Notes: generated from the sequence alone by a model not told the origin. A stretch of 45,214 nucleotides of DNA from Spirochaetales bacterium (GCA_028532905.1 JAQQAM010000057.1:1-45214); one strand, 5' to 3'; counted from the first letter of the stretch, positions 15,826-25,169 are shown. Numbers and translations: made by a program.

Positions 15826-16899
15826 ATGAAAAAAGTAGCTATTATTCTTCTTTCTCTCGTTATGCTCGCCTCTATGGGTATGAGTGTGTTTGCGTCAGGT
15901 CAGCAGGATGGTGACAAACCTCTTAAGGTCGGTCTCTCTTTTTCTGATTTTGATACAGAAAGATGGTCTACTGAAGCAGATGCAATGGAAAAACTTTTCA
16001 CCGAAGCCGGTTGTGAAGTTGTTATTCAGGTAGCCAACCATGATGCCAAACTGCAGAATGACCAGATTGACAACATGGTAACAGGCGGTGTTGATGTCCT
16101 GCTGATCGTTGCTGAAGACGGGGCAGCCGCTGCAACTGCTGTTGATGATGCTGCTGCGGAAGGTATTAAGGTAATCGCTTATGACAGACTGATCAAATCT
16201 GCCAACCTTTCAGCATACATCTCTTTTGACAACGTTGCTGTAGGTGAAGCTCAGGCGAAAGCCATCGTGGAAAGAGTGCCCGAAGGCCGCTTTGTAATGC
16301 TCGGCGGATCTCCCACAGACAACAATGCCGTTCTCTTCAGAAAAGGACAGATGAATATCGTTCAGCCTCTGGTGGATGCCGGAAAAATCGAAATCGTTGC
16401 CGACCAGTGGGTGGAAAACTGGGACAGTGCTACTGCGACAACCAAAATGGAAAACATCCTGACAGCCATCGACAATGGTGTTGATGCTGTTGTTGCTTCC
16501 AATGACGGTACTGCTCTTGGTGCTCTTCAGGCCATGAAAGCCCAGGGACTGGCCGGTGTTGTTCCCATCTCCGGACAGGATGCCACAGCCGCCGGTTGTA
16601 AATCCATCGTTGAAGGCGAACTCTCCATGACCGTATTCAAGGATCTCAGAAAACTGATGCCCCTGGCCGTAGAAACCACTCTGGCCCTCGGCCGCGGTGA
16701 GTCCATTTCCGGTATGACATCCTACTCTCTGAAAGAACTGACAGGTGACAACCTCTCCGGTGATGTTCCCTGTAAGTTCCTGGAAGTTATTTCTGTAGAT
16801 GCAGACAACGTATACGAAGAAGTTGTAAAAAGCGGATTTCAGGCTTACGACGAAGTTTACAAAGACATTCCCGAAGATCAGAGACCTCCTAAAGTCTGA
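15826..16899 (+). CDS. xylF: Xylose-type ABC importer substrate-binding protein (XylF-like)
   Basis: Periplasmic pentose- or hexose-binding protein feeding an ABC importer. The signal peptide covers about 1-23 (MKKVAIILLSLVMLASMGMS then VFA), and the mature part starts SGQQDGD. XylF-specific stretches are evident: ERW at 45-47, VIAYDRLIK, YISFDNVAVGEAQAKA, GGSPTDNNAVLFRKGQM, QWVENW, VVASNDGT and SGQDATAAG. The 357 residues fit the family. D-xylose or a related sugar is the likely ligand, but the exact sugar cannot be fixed from sequence. It is expressed from a sigma-54 promoter and is separated from xylG by a terminator-like hairpin, consistent with a higher level of binding protein than of ATPase and permease. 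Confidence 0.9.
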   Translation: MKKVAIILLSLVMLASMGMSVFASGQQDGDKPLKVGLSFSDFDTERWSTEADAMEKLFTEAGCEVVIQVANHDAKLQNDQIDNMVTGGVDVLLIVAEDGAAAATAVDDAAAEGIKVIAYDRLIKSANLSAYISFDNVAVGEAQAKAIVERVPEGRFVMLGGSPTDNNAVLFRKGQMNIVQPLVDAGKIEIVADQWVENWDSATATTKMENILTAIDNGVDAVVASNDGTALGALQAMKAQGLAGVVPISGQDATAAGCKSIVEGELSMTVFKDLRKLMPLAVETTLALGRGESISGMTSYSLKELTGDNLSGDVPCKFLEVISVDADNVYEEVVKSGFQAYDEVYKDIPEDQRPPKV

Positions 16900-16925
16900 T
16901 TTTCATCTGTTGATGTGAAATAATA

Positions 16926-16953
16926 ACCGGGAGGTTAAACTCCCGGTTTTTTT
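16926..16953 (+). terminator. Intrinsic terminator or attenuator between xylF and xylG
   Basis: ACCGGGAG (16926-16933), a GTTAAA loop and CTCCCGGT (16940-16947), followed by a T-run to 16953, form a perfect 8-bp-stem terminator 26 nt after the xylF stop. Partial read-through would supply xylG and xylH. Confidence 0.8.
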
Positions 16954-16995
16954 GGCTGAAACAGAGGTTCTGCTGTTCTGGCGGAGACTTGTGAC

Positions 16996-17091
16996 GTTCA
17001 GACCCTAAGGGGGCTGAAGGATATACTATGGGGGCCGAAGGAAACCCTGCCGGGTATCGGCGTCCCGAAAAAAAAGAAAGGCCCCGGGGCC
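16996..17091 (+). other. Structured leader upstream of xylG
   Basis: This GC-rich stretch of the 222-bp xylF-xylG spacer has a 13-nt near-repeat (GGGGGCTGAAGGA at 17009 and GGGGGCCGAAGGA at 17030), a possible stem GCCGA/TCGGC (about 17034-17062), and the perfect palindrome GGCCCCGGGGCC at 17080-17091. I match it to no known riboswitch class. The xylG Shine-Dalgarno (AAAGGAG) lies 16 nt further on. Confidence 0.4.
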
Positions 17092-17121
17092 TGTAAGGAA
17101 AATGAAAAAGGAGCGAACCAG

Positions 17122-18666
17122 ATGGAATCGGAATACATTCTGGAAATGGCGGGTGTAACAAAGAAATTCCCTGGTGTAACGGCATTAAAAGATGTTTCCT
17201 TTAAAGTAAAGAGAGGGGAGATTCACGGGATCTGCGGAGAAAACGGTGCCGGCAAGTCCACACTTATGAAGATTCTCTCGGGCGTATACCCCCACGATAC
17301 TTATGAAGGGCAGGTTTTCTATAATGGAGAAGAGGTTAATTTTACTGCCGGTGCAATCAGACAGGCTATTGAGAAAGGGATTGCTATTGTTTATCAGGAG
17401 CTGGCCCTCGTTCCTCAGTTGACTGTTGGAGAAAATATCTTTCTGGGGCACGAACCCCGCAAAAAAAACGGAAGCATAGACTGGAATCAACTGTATTCCA
17501 ATACAAAGGATATTCTGGAAAAGTATAAACTGGATATTCCCTATGCCGAAAAGGTGGAGGACCTTCCCGTCGGGAAGCAGCAGATGGTGGAAATTGCCAA
17601 GGCCCTGAGTGAGGATGCCAAGGTCCTGATTCTGGATGAGCCCACCTCCGCCCTGACCATTAATGAAGCAGAAGTATTGATGGATATTATCCGGCTCCTG
17701 AAGGAGCAGGGTGTTACCATGCTGTATATATCCCATAAACTGGAGGAGTTTTTTGAAATCTCCGATACGGTAACCGTCTTCCGGGACGGCCAGTTTATTG
17801 AATCTCTGGATAAGGAAAGACTCTCTCTGGAACGGATGATCGCCCTGATGGTCGGTCGGGATATGACAGAGCGTTTTCCTGAGAGAAAACACCAGATTGG
17901 CGAGACGGTCTTTTCTGTCAGCGATCTTCATGTCATTGATCCGGATAAACACGGAAAGAAGGTCATCAGCGGTATCTCCTTTGATCTCCATAAGGGGGAG
18001 GTTTTCGGAATTGCCGGCCTTATGGGTGCCGGCCGTACTGAACTGGTGACCGCTCTGTTCGGTGCCTACGGACAGGTTGTTCAGGGCGAGATTCAGGTGA
18101 ATGAAAAGGCTGTTGTCATTAAAGATATTAAAACCGCAATGGATCTGGGAATCAGTCTGGTACCGGAAGACAGAAAAAATATGGGATTGATTCTCGACCA
18201 GTCCATCCTGAAGAATATCAGTCTGCCCAATATGGACAGATTTGCCGGATTCGGGCGAATTAACAAACTGGGAGAGCTGGAAGAGAGCCAGAAATATTCT
18301 AAAAGCCTCTCCATTAAAACTCCCAGTATGCATGTGGCGGTTGAGAGCCTCAGCGGAGGGAATCAGCAGAAGGTTGTCATTTCCAAATGGCTGATGTCCA
18401 GCCCCCAGATTCTGATACTGGATGATCCTACCAGAGGAATCGACGTCGGTGCCAAATATGAAATCTACAAACTTATCAACGACCTGGCAGAGCAGGGTGT
18501 AGCCATCATTATGATATCGTCAGAAATGGAGGAAGTCATTGGAATGAGTGACCGGATTATGGTCATGTTCGAAGGACAGAGCTCCGGTATCATAGATGTT
18601 GCCGATGCGACTCAGGAAAAAATCATGTCTATGGCCACAGGAAATGTGGCGGATCAGGAGGACTAA
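17122..18666 (+). CDS. xylG: Sugar ABC importer ATPase (XylG-like, two ABC domains)
   Basis: Energises sugar import with XylF and XylH at the cytoplasmic membrane. The first ABC domain (about 6-240) is fully canonical: Walker A GENGAGKS at 39-46, signature LPVGKQQ, Walker B ILILDEPT and switch His in ISHKLEE. The second ABC domain (about 260-500) has the usual degenerate Walker A of this family (GLMGAGRTE), the signature LSGGNQQKV and Walker B ILILDDPTRGID. The 514 residues fit the family. It gives an intact reference for the degenerate ABC domain in the nearby kinase. ATG 17122 follows AAAGGAG. The xylH ATG begins 2 nt after its stop. Confidence 0.93.
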   Translation: MESEYILEMAGVTKKFPGVTALKDVSFKVKRGEIHGICGENGAGKSTLMKILSGVYPHDTYEGQVFYNGEEVNFTAGAIRQAIEKGIAIVYQELALVPQLTVGENIFLGHEPRKKNGSIDWNQLYSNTKDILEKYKLDIPYAEKVEDLPVGKQQMVEIAKALSEDAKVLILDEPTSALTINEAEVLMDIIRLLKEQGVTMLYISHKLEEFFEISDTVTVFRDGQFIESLDKERLSLERMIALMVGRDMTERFPERKHQIGETVFSVSDLHVIDPDKHGKKVISGISFDLHKGEVFGIAGLMGAGRTELVTALFGAYGQVVQGEIQVNEKAVVIKDIKTAMDLGISLVPEDRKNMGLILDQSILKNISLPNMDRFAGFGRINKLGELEESQKYSKSLSIKTPSMHVAVESLSGGNQQKVVISKWLMSSPQILILDDPTRGIDVGAKYEIYKLINDLAEQGVAIIMISSEMEEVIGMSDRIMVMFEGQSSGIIDVADATQEKIMSMATGNVADQED

Positions 18667-18668
18667 TC

Positions 18669-19862
18669 ATGACACTGGATAAAGCACAGACAAAAGCTTT
18701 TTTGAAACGCTACACCATGGTAATCGCCTTGTTGTTTATTTGGGTGCTCTTCGGCATTCTGACAGATTGGGTTTTCTTCAAGGCAAGAAACCTTTCAAAC
18801 CTCTTCCGTCAGATGACCATTACCGGATTTCTGGCCAGCGGTATGCTGCTGGTTATTGTGACCGGTGGAATTGATCTCTCTGTCGGTTCGGTTACAGGAT
18901 TCGTCAGTGCGGTGGCCGCCTTTTTTCAGGCCCGGGTTTTTCCTGACCTCCTGCTGAATATGATGCCCAATGCCTCTATCGCCGCCAGAGGAATCACCTC
19001 CACGATCGTTACGGTTCTGATTGCCCTTGTTGTCGGTCTGATGATCGGTTCCCTCCAGGGGCTGGTGATCTCCTATCTCTCGGTTCCGGCCTTTATTGTC
19101 ACCCTGGGATGTATGCTTATATTCCGCGGCGGTGTTCTGGGTGTTACCGGGGGGAAGACCATCGTTCCCATTGAGGACTCTTTCCGCCTGATTGCCCAGG
19201 GATATGTACCCAAGCCTGTGGGGCTGATTCTGGCTCTTATTGTGGTGGTTCTGATCTTTCTGGGCAGTCTGGACAGCCGCAGACGGAAGCGGGCCTATGG
19301 ATTTGAACTGAAACCCCTGGCTCAGGACCTGCTGATGGCCGGACTGTGGTCGGCTCTGGTTCTGGTGTATGTTCTGATTATGAACAGCTACAGAGGGATT
19401 CAGAATCCGGTTCTTCTTCTGGCCGTGGTGGCCATGATTGTGCATTACATCACTCAGAATACCCGTTTCGGCCGGTATGTGTATGCCCTGGGGGGGAATA
19501 AGGAAGCCACAAGACTCTCGGGTGTTAACATTAAAAAGAACCTGTTCAAGGTTCATGCCCTGATGGGGACTCTGGGAGGAGTGGCCGGTATTGTCCTTAC
19601 AGGTTATGTGGCTGCCGGTACAACCGGGGGCGGAACCAACTACGAGCTGGATGCCATTGCCTCCTGTGTTATCGGAGGAGTCAGCCTGTCCGGAGGAAGC
19701 GGTACCATCATGGGAACCATGATCGGCGCCCTTGTGATGGCCAGTCTGGTGAATGGAATGTCTGTGATGAATATGCCCATATTCTGGCAGTATATTATTA
19801 AAGGTCTGGTTCTGATTGTGGCGGTTTATTTTGATATCGCCTCCAAGAAGAAATCATCCTGA
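18669..19862 (+). CDS. xylH: Sugar ABC importer permease (XylH-like)
   Basis: Membrane-spanning partner of XylG and XylF. The 397 residues contain about 10 hydrophobic helices, starting at VIALLFIWVLFGILTDWVFF. BPD_transp_2 features are clear: GMLLVIVTGGIDLSVGSV near the N-terminus, VPAFIVTLG in the middle, and YALGGNKEATRLSGVNI with a following glycine-rich helix near 275-310. The long charged cytoplasmic loop DSRRRKRAYGF between helices is typical of the xylose-type branch. It is directly coupled to xylG by a 2-nt gap and is the last gene before a terminator. Confidence 0.93.
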   Translation: MTLDKAQTKAFLKRYTMVIALLFIWVLFGILTDWVFFKARNLSNLFRQMTITGFLASGMLLVIVTGGIDLSVGSVTGFVSAVAAFFQARVFPDLLLNMMPNASIAARGITSTIVTVLIALVVGLMIGSLQGLVISYLSVPAFIVTLGCMLIFRGGVLGVTGGKTIVPIEDSFRLIAQGYVPKPVGLILALIVVVLIFLGSLDSRRRKRAYGFELKPLAQDLLMAGLWSALVLVYVLIMNSYRGIQNPVLLLAVVAMIVHYITQNTRFGRYVYALGGNKEATRLSGVNIKKNLFKVHALMGTLGGVAGIVLTGYVAAGTTGGGTNYELDAIASCVIGGVSLSGGSGTIMGTMIGALVMASLVNGMSVMNMPIFWQYIIKGLVLIVAVYFDIASKKKSS

Positions 19863-19886
19863 TTCAGACATAAATCGAATATGTGA

Positions 19887-19921
19887 GGGACTGTCTCAAT
19901 GCGGGGCAGTTCCTTTTTTTT
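19887..19921 (+). terminator. Intrinsic terminator after xylH
   Basis: GGGACTGTCTC (19887-19897) can pair with CGGGGCAGTTCC (ending 19913) through an 11-bp stem with G-U pairs, followed by a run of eight Ts. It closes the xylFGH operon. The remaining bases to 20018 are AT-rich and probably hold the promoter of the next gene. Confidence 0.75.
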
Positions 19922-20018
19922 TCTTAATTTTCATTATTTGCTGAAAAACTCTTTTCAAACTATTTTCTTGTGATATATTTGTTCATTATTCATTCAAATA
20001 ATAAATGGAGAATCGTTA

Positions 20019-22193
20019 ATGAAAAGGTTGCTTTGCTTTTTCATCATGGGGACAGCTCTGGCATGTCTTTTTGGTGAATCCCCTGATTCCTACAAGGTCA
20101 ACTACAACAGATACTACCGCTCACCGGTCAGTCTGGGATTCGGCTACAGCGCCTTATCTCCGTTAAACGGATATGACACAGGTGCTCCCTATAAAATATC
20201 AGACCTAAGTCTGGGGATTCAGTATTCTCCCCGTCCGCTTCCCACCCTGCAGCCGGAACTCACTCTGGGATACAGGATCAGTGACAGTCAGAATTCTCTG
20301 GATGCTGATCTCTGGGACAGCAACGGGTATTACGCGACCGGAGGCTTCCGTTTTATTCATAGGTTTTCAAAAAGTTTTGAAGCCGGGATCGGACTGAGCG
20401 GCGGGTACGAGAGAACCCTATTCAGCGGACTCTCGACAGACGGGATGGTCTCCACCGGTTTTGCCCTGGGGCAGACTGCTCTCTATCTGGGACTCAATCC
20501 CAGCTACAATATGAATCTCACACTGGTCCCTTCTCTGCGCTACCAGCACTGCCTGGACAGTTATCATACCGATATGAACGGTTTTCTATTCGGGATTGGC
20601 GGAGTCGTGAGCTTCCGTTTCGGGAAGGATCCGGATTCTCCTGATGCTGTCATCAAGAGTCTGAATTTCACCAATGCGGAAATAGAACCACTTTTCGCCT
20701 CCATGCAGAGCTATTATACAAAAAATCCCTTCGGCTCTGTGACCGTCACGAATACAGATAAAAATGACTTTCATAATGTTGTGTTCACCTTCTTTCAGTC
20801 CGGATATATGGATGCTCCGACTATTATTCAGGAACTGGATGTAATCGAATCAGGGGAAACAGTGACTGTTCCTCTGAAAGCGTCTTTCAATAATGAGGTC
20901 TTTATGACCGAAGGGGTTACCCCGTTAAGCGGAGAAGTGAGAGTTTCCTATGCTTACAACCGCCGGCCCGTGGATCAGGCCTATCCTGTGTCTTACGACC
21001 TCTATGATAAGTCTTCCATGCTCTGGGATGACGACAGAAAGGTAGCTGCATTCATCACTCCCGCGGACAGCGCCCTGCAGAATTACAGCAGTTTTATCCG
21101 GCATAGCTGTAAAGAGGATGTGAATAGAGGCCATAATGCACAGCTCCAGAGCGCCATGCAGATCTATCATGCTCTTGCAGAGATCGGAGTAATATATCAG
21201 GCCGATCCTCTACAGCCCTTTGCCTCTGTATCAGATACGGAAGCTCTCACTGTGGATACGGTTAATCTGCCCCGGAATACACTGAAGAAACTTACTGGTG
21301 ACTGTGATGATCTGACCGTGCTTTATCTAAGCCTACTGGAAACTCTGGGTATTGAAACGGCTTTTCTCACTGTTCCCGGCCATATATACACCGCTTTTAA
21401 TACAAAAGAGGCGGCCCCCACGGCGGTCCGCATCCACCCGGACAGAGACATGACCATTAATATCGATGGTGAGCTCTGGGTTCCTGTGGAAATCACCCTG
21501 ATAGGGAAAACGGACTTTATGGATGCCTGGCAGAAGGGTGCGGAACAGTGGAACTCTCTGGAAGACAGGGTGGATCAGCGAAGTATGTACCTCACGGCCG
21601 AAGCCCGCAAAGAATTCAGACCGGTGGGACTCCGGGAAACAGACCTCGGACTTCAGTATGGTGATGCCCCACAGATTGCCTCTGCCTTCAGCAGAGACCT
21701 GGATGATCTGACCGAAATAATACTGGCAGATTATTACAGAAAAGCAGAAGAGCGGGGGAGCAAACAGGACTATAACCGTCTGGGAATTGTCCTGGCTGAA
21801 TACGGTCGGAATTCCGAGGCAATTAGTGCATTTAACAAGGCTGTGAGAAAAGACAGCTCCTATATGAGCCCCCGGGTGAATATGGCTAATCTGGAATATC
21901 TGGCAGGCCGTTATGATAAAGCTGTGGATGCCTATCTGAGTGTACTGGAACTGCTTGGAGAGAAAGGGAAGGATGCCAGCCGCAGTGCGGCTCTTATAAA
22001 TCTGAACCTGTCCAGAAGCTATTATGCAATGAAAAATACCGAGGCGGCTCAGAAGTATTTTTCTGCTGCCGAAGCCATAGATCCTGAAAGAGCCGCCGAA
22101 GCCTCCTATCTGGCAGCGGTCAGTTCAGGGAACGGGATCAGCAGAGCTTCAGAAGCGGCAGAGACAACAGTCTTTTTTATGGATGAGGAGTAG
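20019..22193 (+). CDS. Exported barrel-like / transglutaminase-like / TPR protein
   Basis: Unknown function in the cell envelope. The 724 residues start with a signal peptide (about 1-20, MKRLLCFFIMGTALACLFGE). Residues 30-210 alternate polar and aromatic residues in strands (VSLGFGYSALSP, LSLGIQYSP, ELTLGYRISD, FEAGIGLSGGY, FGIGGVVSFRFG), suggesting a small outer-membrane barrel. Residues 415-470 look like a transglutaminase-type thiol core (TGDCDDLTVLYLSLLETLGIE with Cys, then VPGHIYTAF with His). The C-terminus (about 585-700) has TPR repeats (NRLGIVLAEYGRNSEAISAFNKA, then YMSPRVNMANLEYLAGRYDKA). Start ATG 20019 has TGGAG 8 nt before it. The next gene starts 4 nt after its stop. Confidence 0.7.
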   Translation: MKRLLCFFIMGTALACLFGESPDSYKVNYNRYYRSPVSLGFGYSALSPLNGYDTGAPYKISDLSLGIQYSPRPLPTLQPELTLGYRISDSQNSLDADLWDSNGYYATGGFRFIHRFSKSFEAGIGLSGGYERTLFSGLSTDGMVSTGFALGQTALYLGLNPSYNMNLTLVPSLRYQHCLDSYHTDMNGFLFGIGGVVSFRFGKDPDSPDAVIKSLNFTNAEIEPLFASMQSYYTKNPFGSVTVTNTDKNDFHNVVFTFFQSGYMDAPTIIQELDVIESGETVTVPLKASFNNEVFMTEGVTPLSGEVRVSYAYNRRPVDQAYPVSYDLYDKSSMLWDDDRKVAAFITPADSALQNYSSFIRHSCKEDVNRGHNAQLQSAMQIYHALAEIGVIYQADPLQPFASVSDTEALTVDTVNLPRNTLKKLTGDCDDLTVLYLSLLETLGIETAFLTVPGHIYTAFNTKEAAPTAVRIHPDRDMTINIDGELWVPVEITLIGKTDFMDAWQKGAEQWNSLEDRVDQRSMYLTAEARKEFRPVGLRETDLGLQYGDAPQIASAFSRDLDDLTEIILADYYRKAEERGSKQDYNRLGIVLAEYGRNSEAISAFNKAVRKDSSYMSPRVNMANLEYLAGRYDKAVDAYLSVLELLGEKGKDASRSAALINLNLSRSYYAMKNTEAAQKYFSAAEAIDPERAAEASYLAAVSSGNGISRASEAAETTVFFMDEE

Positions 22194-22197
22194 ATAA

Positions 22198-25122
22198 ATG
22201 AAACAGAGACCCTGCTTAATTATTGTATTCATCATTCTGGCATCATTGCTCTCCTGCCGGAATGATCTGATTCCTTTGGAGGAAATGATCCTGGACAGAG
22301 CCAATGATCGTACAGCACCTGTTGTACTGGTAGAGAGCCCTTCTGCAGATTCCGTTTATGGTCAGAATGTTGCTGTTACCGGCCTTGTGAGTGACGACGG
22401 TTCTGTACTCCCCGTTCTGACCTATCAGGTTCAGGATGATCTGGGAAAAGTTATAACAGAAGGCACTGCTGAATTAAGCTCTGTTGAGAGTACTACGGGA
22501 GTGTCCGCATCCTTTGATATCCGTTTTTCAACCGAGAGCATGTGCTCTGATATTCTGATCATCCTGACGGCCACCGACTGGAACGGAAATGTGGATGATC
22601 ATTCCTCCTTCCGGCTGCAGTACCCCGGAAACAGCATTCCCTCCCTGAAAGCCGTATCCGGAAATAACGCAATCAGTCTCAGCTGGGAGCCTTTGTCTGA
22701 GGCCCGGGAGTATATTGTGTATTACACCCTGGATGAAGAAAGTTTTACCGAGGCTTCCGCATCACAGGTCCGTGTGGTTCCGGAAGCGGGACAGGAGCGA
22801 ATCTCTCTGGTGTTAAATAAGGATGAACATGGAGTTCGTAATAACCGGCTGTCCCAGGTTCTGGTCAGAGCTGTGACTTCCGAAGGCAATCTGGATTCTT
22901 CTGTTATGAATATAGTTCCACTGGGTGCCGAATCGCTGACTCCCCGTTTGTCGGCCGGAGCTGATGCGGTTTTTCTGGACTGGAATCCCGTACACTGTGC
23001 AGAAGGTTATGACGCAGAGTATACAGTGTGGCGGTCAAAGAGTGGTGAAGAGGGCAGTTTCTCCAGAATCTCTCCTGTAGGCTGGACATATTCCCATTTC
23101 AGAGATGAAAGTGTCAGTGAAGGAAACATATTTTACTACAAAGTCTCTTGTGAATCCTTCTCTTCAGTGATTAGTACTGCCGCTGTCTGCAAGTCTCTCA
23201 AGACTATTCCCGGAGCTTTTATTGCGGATTATACAGAAATCCTGGGAGATGAGAGTAACCGTTCTGTCAGTACGTATACATTTACTCCGGATGGTAACCG
23301 TCTTTTTATTTTTGATAAGTATCCTTCAAACCGAACGATTATGGAACTGGATATTAACAGCTGCTCTCAAGTAGGAACAACCTACAGTGTAGGCAATTTA
23401 GTTTATGATATGGCTGCAAATAATGATACTCTGTTTATATTGAAGGCCGGTTCCTCACTTAACGAAAAAGTGATCATTTCCTTAGATATCAGTACTCCGG
23501 GAACTATTACAGAGCAGGACAGAATCACTGTTGATTATACTAAAAGTATTTGTCTGAAGGATCAGACTCTGTACCTCACTAAATCAAATAGCAGTAATCA
23601 TTTTGCAATGGATGTGAGTAATCCCTCAGACTTGAAGACGGAATCCGCTTTGAGTTACGGAGGCTCTATTTCTGTCACCTCAGGAAGTACCAGTGATTTG
23701 TTTTTTGTGGGAGATACACTCTACTCCCGCTGTCGGAACGGCTCCGGCACCAGCCAGATTGCCCTGTATGATTCTCTGTCAGACAGCTGGAGCGCTGTCA
23801 ATCTTCTGGATGATGCCCCCGGTTTTGATCAGAGTGATTTACTCTATACCTATATGACGGCCAATGGAGATTCCGGAAAACTGGCTGTCCTTTGTGATAC
23901 CCACTATTTAAGTAACAGCGATGTTCTTTTATGGATTTATGATATCGGAAGTGACGGTTCTTTAACTCTTATGGAATTCAAAGTGCTGGATGACCGGAAT
24001 ACCAGTTATCAAAATATGCCGGTTATCATTGACAATACTCTGTTTGTAAAACGATCCAATAACACCGTTCAGGCAATAAATATCAACGGGCGTATCTATG
24101 AAAAGAAAAGTCATTCTATTCCCCACTATCCCCGTCTTCTTAGCCCTGATGGAAACTCATTATTTGTGACAACCTATGATAATGGTATTGGAATGGTTTC
24201 TTTAAACACTGGTGCTCCACTGAGTCTGAGGGCAACCTGGGCTCCCCCAGCGCCGGCCTGTGGCGCTTTGGCCTTGGACAGAGGCAGGCTGTATTCTTTT
24301 GGAAATTATAAAACAATAAGACAGTACAGTATCGGGAATAATGATACTCTGACACTCCTGGATAGTGATACAGCCTCCGGATGGGGTATTGCTGTAAACG
24401 GCGATGTTCTTTATCAGCGGACAGGTAACAGGAGAATTGATCTGTACAGTATAAGCAGTAGTGGAGCTCTGGGAGGAAAAATAGGAGAAATCGTGACTCA
24501 GAGAGAGGTTTATTCCATCAGTTTTGCCGGAGATTATCTGATTGCCGGAGAAAAATATAAAGTAGAAATTTTTGATGTTTCTGATTCAGATAAGATGATC
24601 AGCATAAGTGATTTTGATACAAATTATAATGTAACCGGTACTGAAGTCTATGAGGACTCTTTACTTGTTCTGGATTCCAACTACGGACTCTGCTGTTATA
24701 ATTTCTCCAACCCGGAAGATCCTGTTCTGGAAGGTGTTTTTTATGACAGAGCGTCTTCTTCCCGTACTGTTCATGCAGTGGATGTTCAGGAGGGGTTGGT
24801 ATACCTTGGAACAAATACCGGTCTTTTTGTTCTTAATCTGGAAGAGGCTTCAAACTGGAGAACCGCTGATTCTAGTTTTGATAATTACGGATCGGCTAGC
24901 TGTTGGATAGAAGGAGATGCCAAGGGGGTAAAGGTTGCCGGTGATTTTCTTTACTTTTCCAATTCTGGATACCTGGGAGCATACAGTCTCAGCAATCCTA
25001 AAAATCCTGAACTCTTTTATGAAGATACCGAAGCACGATATATAAACAGTATAACCCTGTGGGGGAATAGTCTGTTTGGATTAACTACCGGTACTCTGTA
25101 CAGCTTTTCTCAGGATGGTTAA
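22198..25122 (+). CDS. Large propeller-type lipoprotein with FN3-like domains
   Basis: A 974-residue envelope lipoprotein (signal MKQRPCLIIVFIILASLLSC, lipobox LLSC with Cys20). Two fibronectin-III-like domains are suggested at about 150-230 (SLSWEPLSEAREYIVYYT) and 245-325 (DWNPVHCAEGYDAEYTVWR). The remaining 600 residues are a long run of blade-like repeats resembling LVIVD/propeller proteins, for example IEVFDVSDSDKMISIS, then VYEDSLLVLDSNYGLCCYNFSNPEDPVLEGVF and GLVYLGTNTGLFVLNLEE. It is almost certainly cotranscribed with the barrel/transglutaminase gene, 4 nt upstream. Exact function unknown; a binding or structural surface role is a guess. Confidence 0.7.
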   Translation: MKQRPCLIIVFIILASLLSCRNDLIPLEEMILDRANDRTAPVVLVESPSADSVYGQNVAVTGLVSDDGSVLPVLTYQVQDDLGKVITEGTAELSSVESTTGVSASFDIRFSTESMCSDILIILTATDWNGNVDDHSSFRLQYPGNSIPSLKAVSGNNAISLSWEPLSEAREYIVYYTLDEESFTEASASQVRVVPEAGQERISLVLNKDEHGVRNNRLSQVLVRAVTSEGNLDSSVMNIVPLGAESLTPRLSAGADAVFLDWNPVHCAEGYDAEYTVWRSKSGEEGSFSRISPVGWTYSHFRDESVSEGNIFYYKVSCESFSSVISTAAVCKSLKTIPGAFIADYTEILGDESNRSVSTYTFTPDGNRLFIFDKYPSNRTIMELDINSCSQVGTTYSVGNLVYDMAANNDTLFILKAGSSLNEKVIISLDISTPGTITEQDRITVDYTKSICLKDQTLYLTKSNSSNHFAMDVSNPSDLKTESALSYGGSISVTSGSTSDLFFVGDTLYSRCRNGSGTSQIALYDSLSDSWSAVNLLDDAPGFDQSDLLYTYMTANGDSGKLAVLCDTHYLSNSDVLLWIYDIGSDGSLTLMEFKVLDDRNTSYQNMPVIIDNTLFVKRSNNTVQAININGRIYEKKSHSIPHYPRLLSPDGNSLFVTTYDNGIGMVSLNTGAPLSLRATWAPPAPACGALALDRGRLYSFGNYKTIRQYSIGNNDTLTLLDSDTASGWGIAVNGDVLYQRTGNRRIDLYSISSSGALGGKIGEIVTQREVYSISFAGDYLIAGEKYKVEIFDVSDSDKMISISDFDTNYNVTGTEVYEDSLLVLDSNYGLCCYNFSNPEDPVLEGVFYDRASSSRTVHAVDVQEGLVYLGTNTGLFVLNLEEASNWRTADSSFDNYGSASCWIEGDAKGVKVAGDFLYFSNSGYLGAYSLSNPKNPELFYEDTEARYINSITLWGNSLFGLTTGTLYSFSQDG

Positions 25123-25129
25123 AACTTGA

Positions 25130-25169
25130 TTCAGTATATCCAATGATAAGAATTTCCGGATATACTGAA
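25130..25169. repeat. 12-bp perfect inverted repeat at a start region
   Basis: TTCAGTATATCC (25130-25141) and GGATATACTGAA (25158-25169) are exact inverted complements with a 16-nt centre. The hairpin ends 3 nt before the ATG at 25173, the more likely start of the next gene. It could be an operator or an RNA hairpin controlling that gene. Confidence 0.7.

Noticed and set aside
16954-17121. Known riboswitch before xylG
   Set aside because: I compared it by eye with lysine, SAM, TPP, FMN, glycine, c-di-GMP and ZTP consensus parts and none fitted; I left it as an unassigned structured leader.
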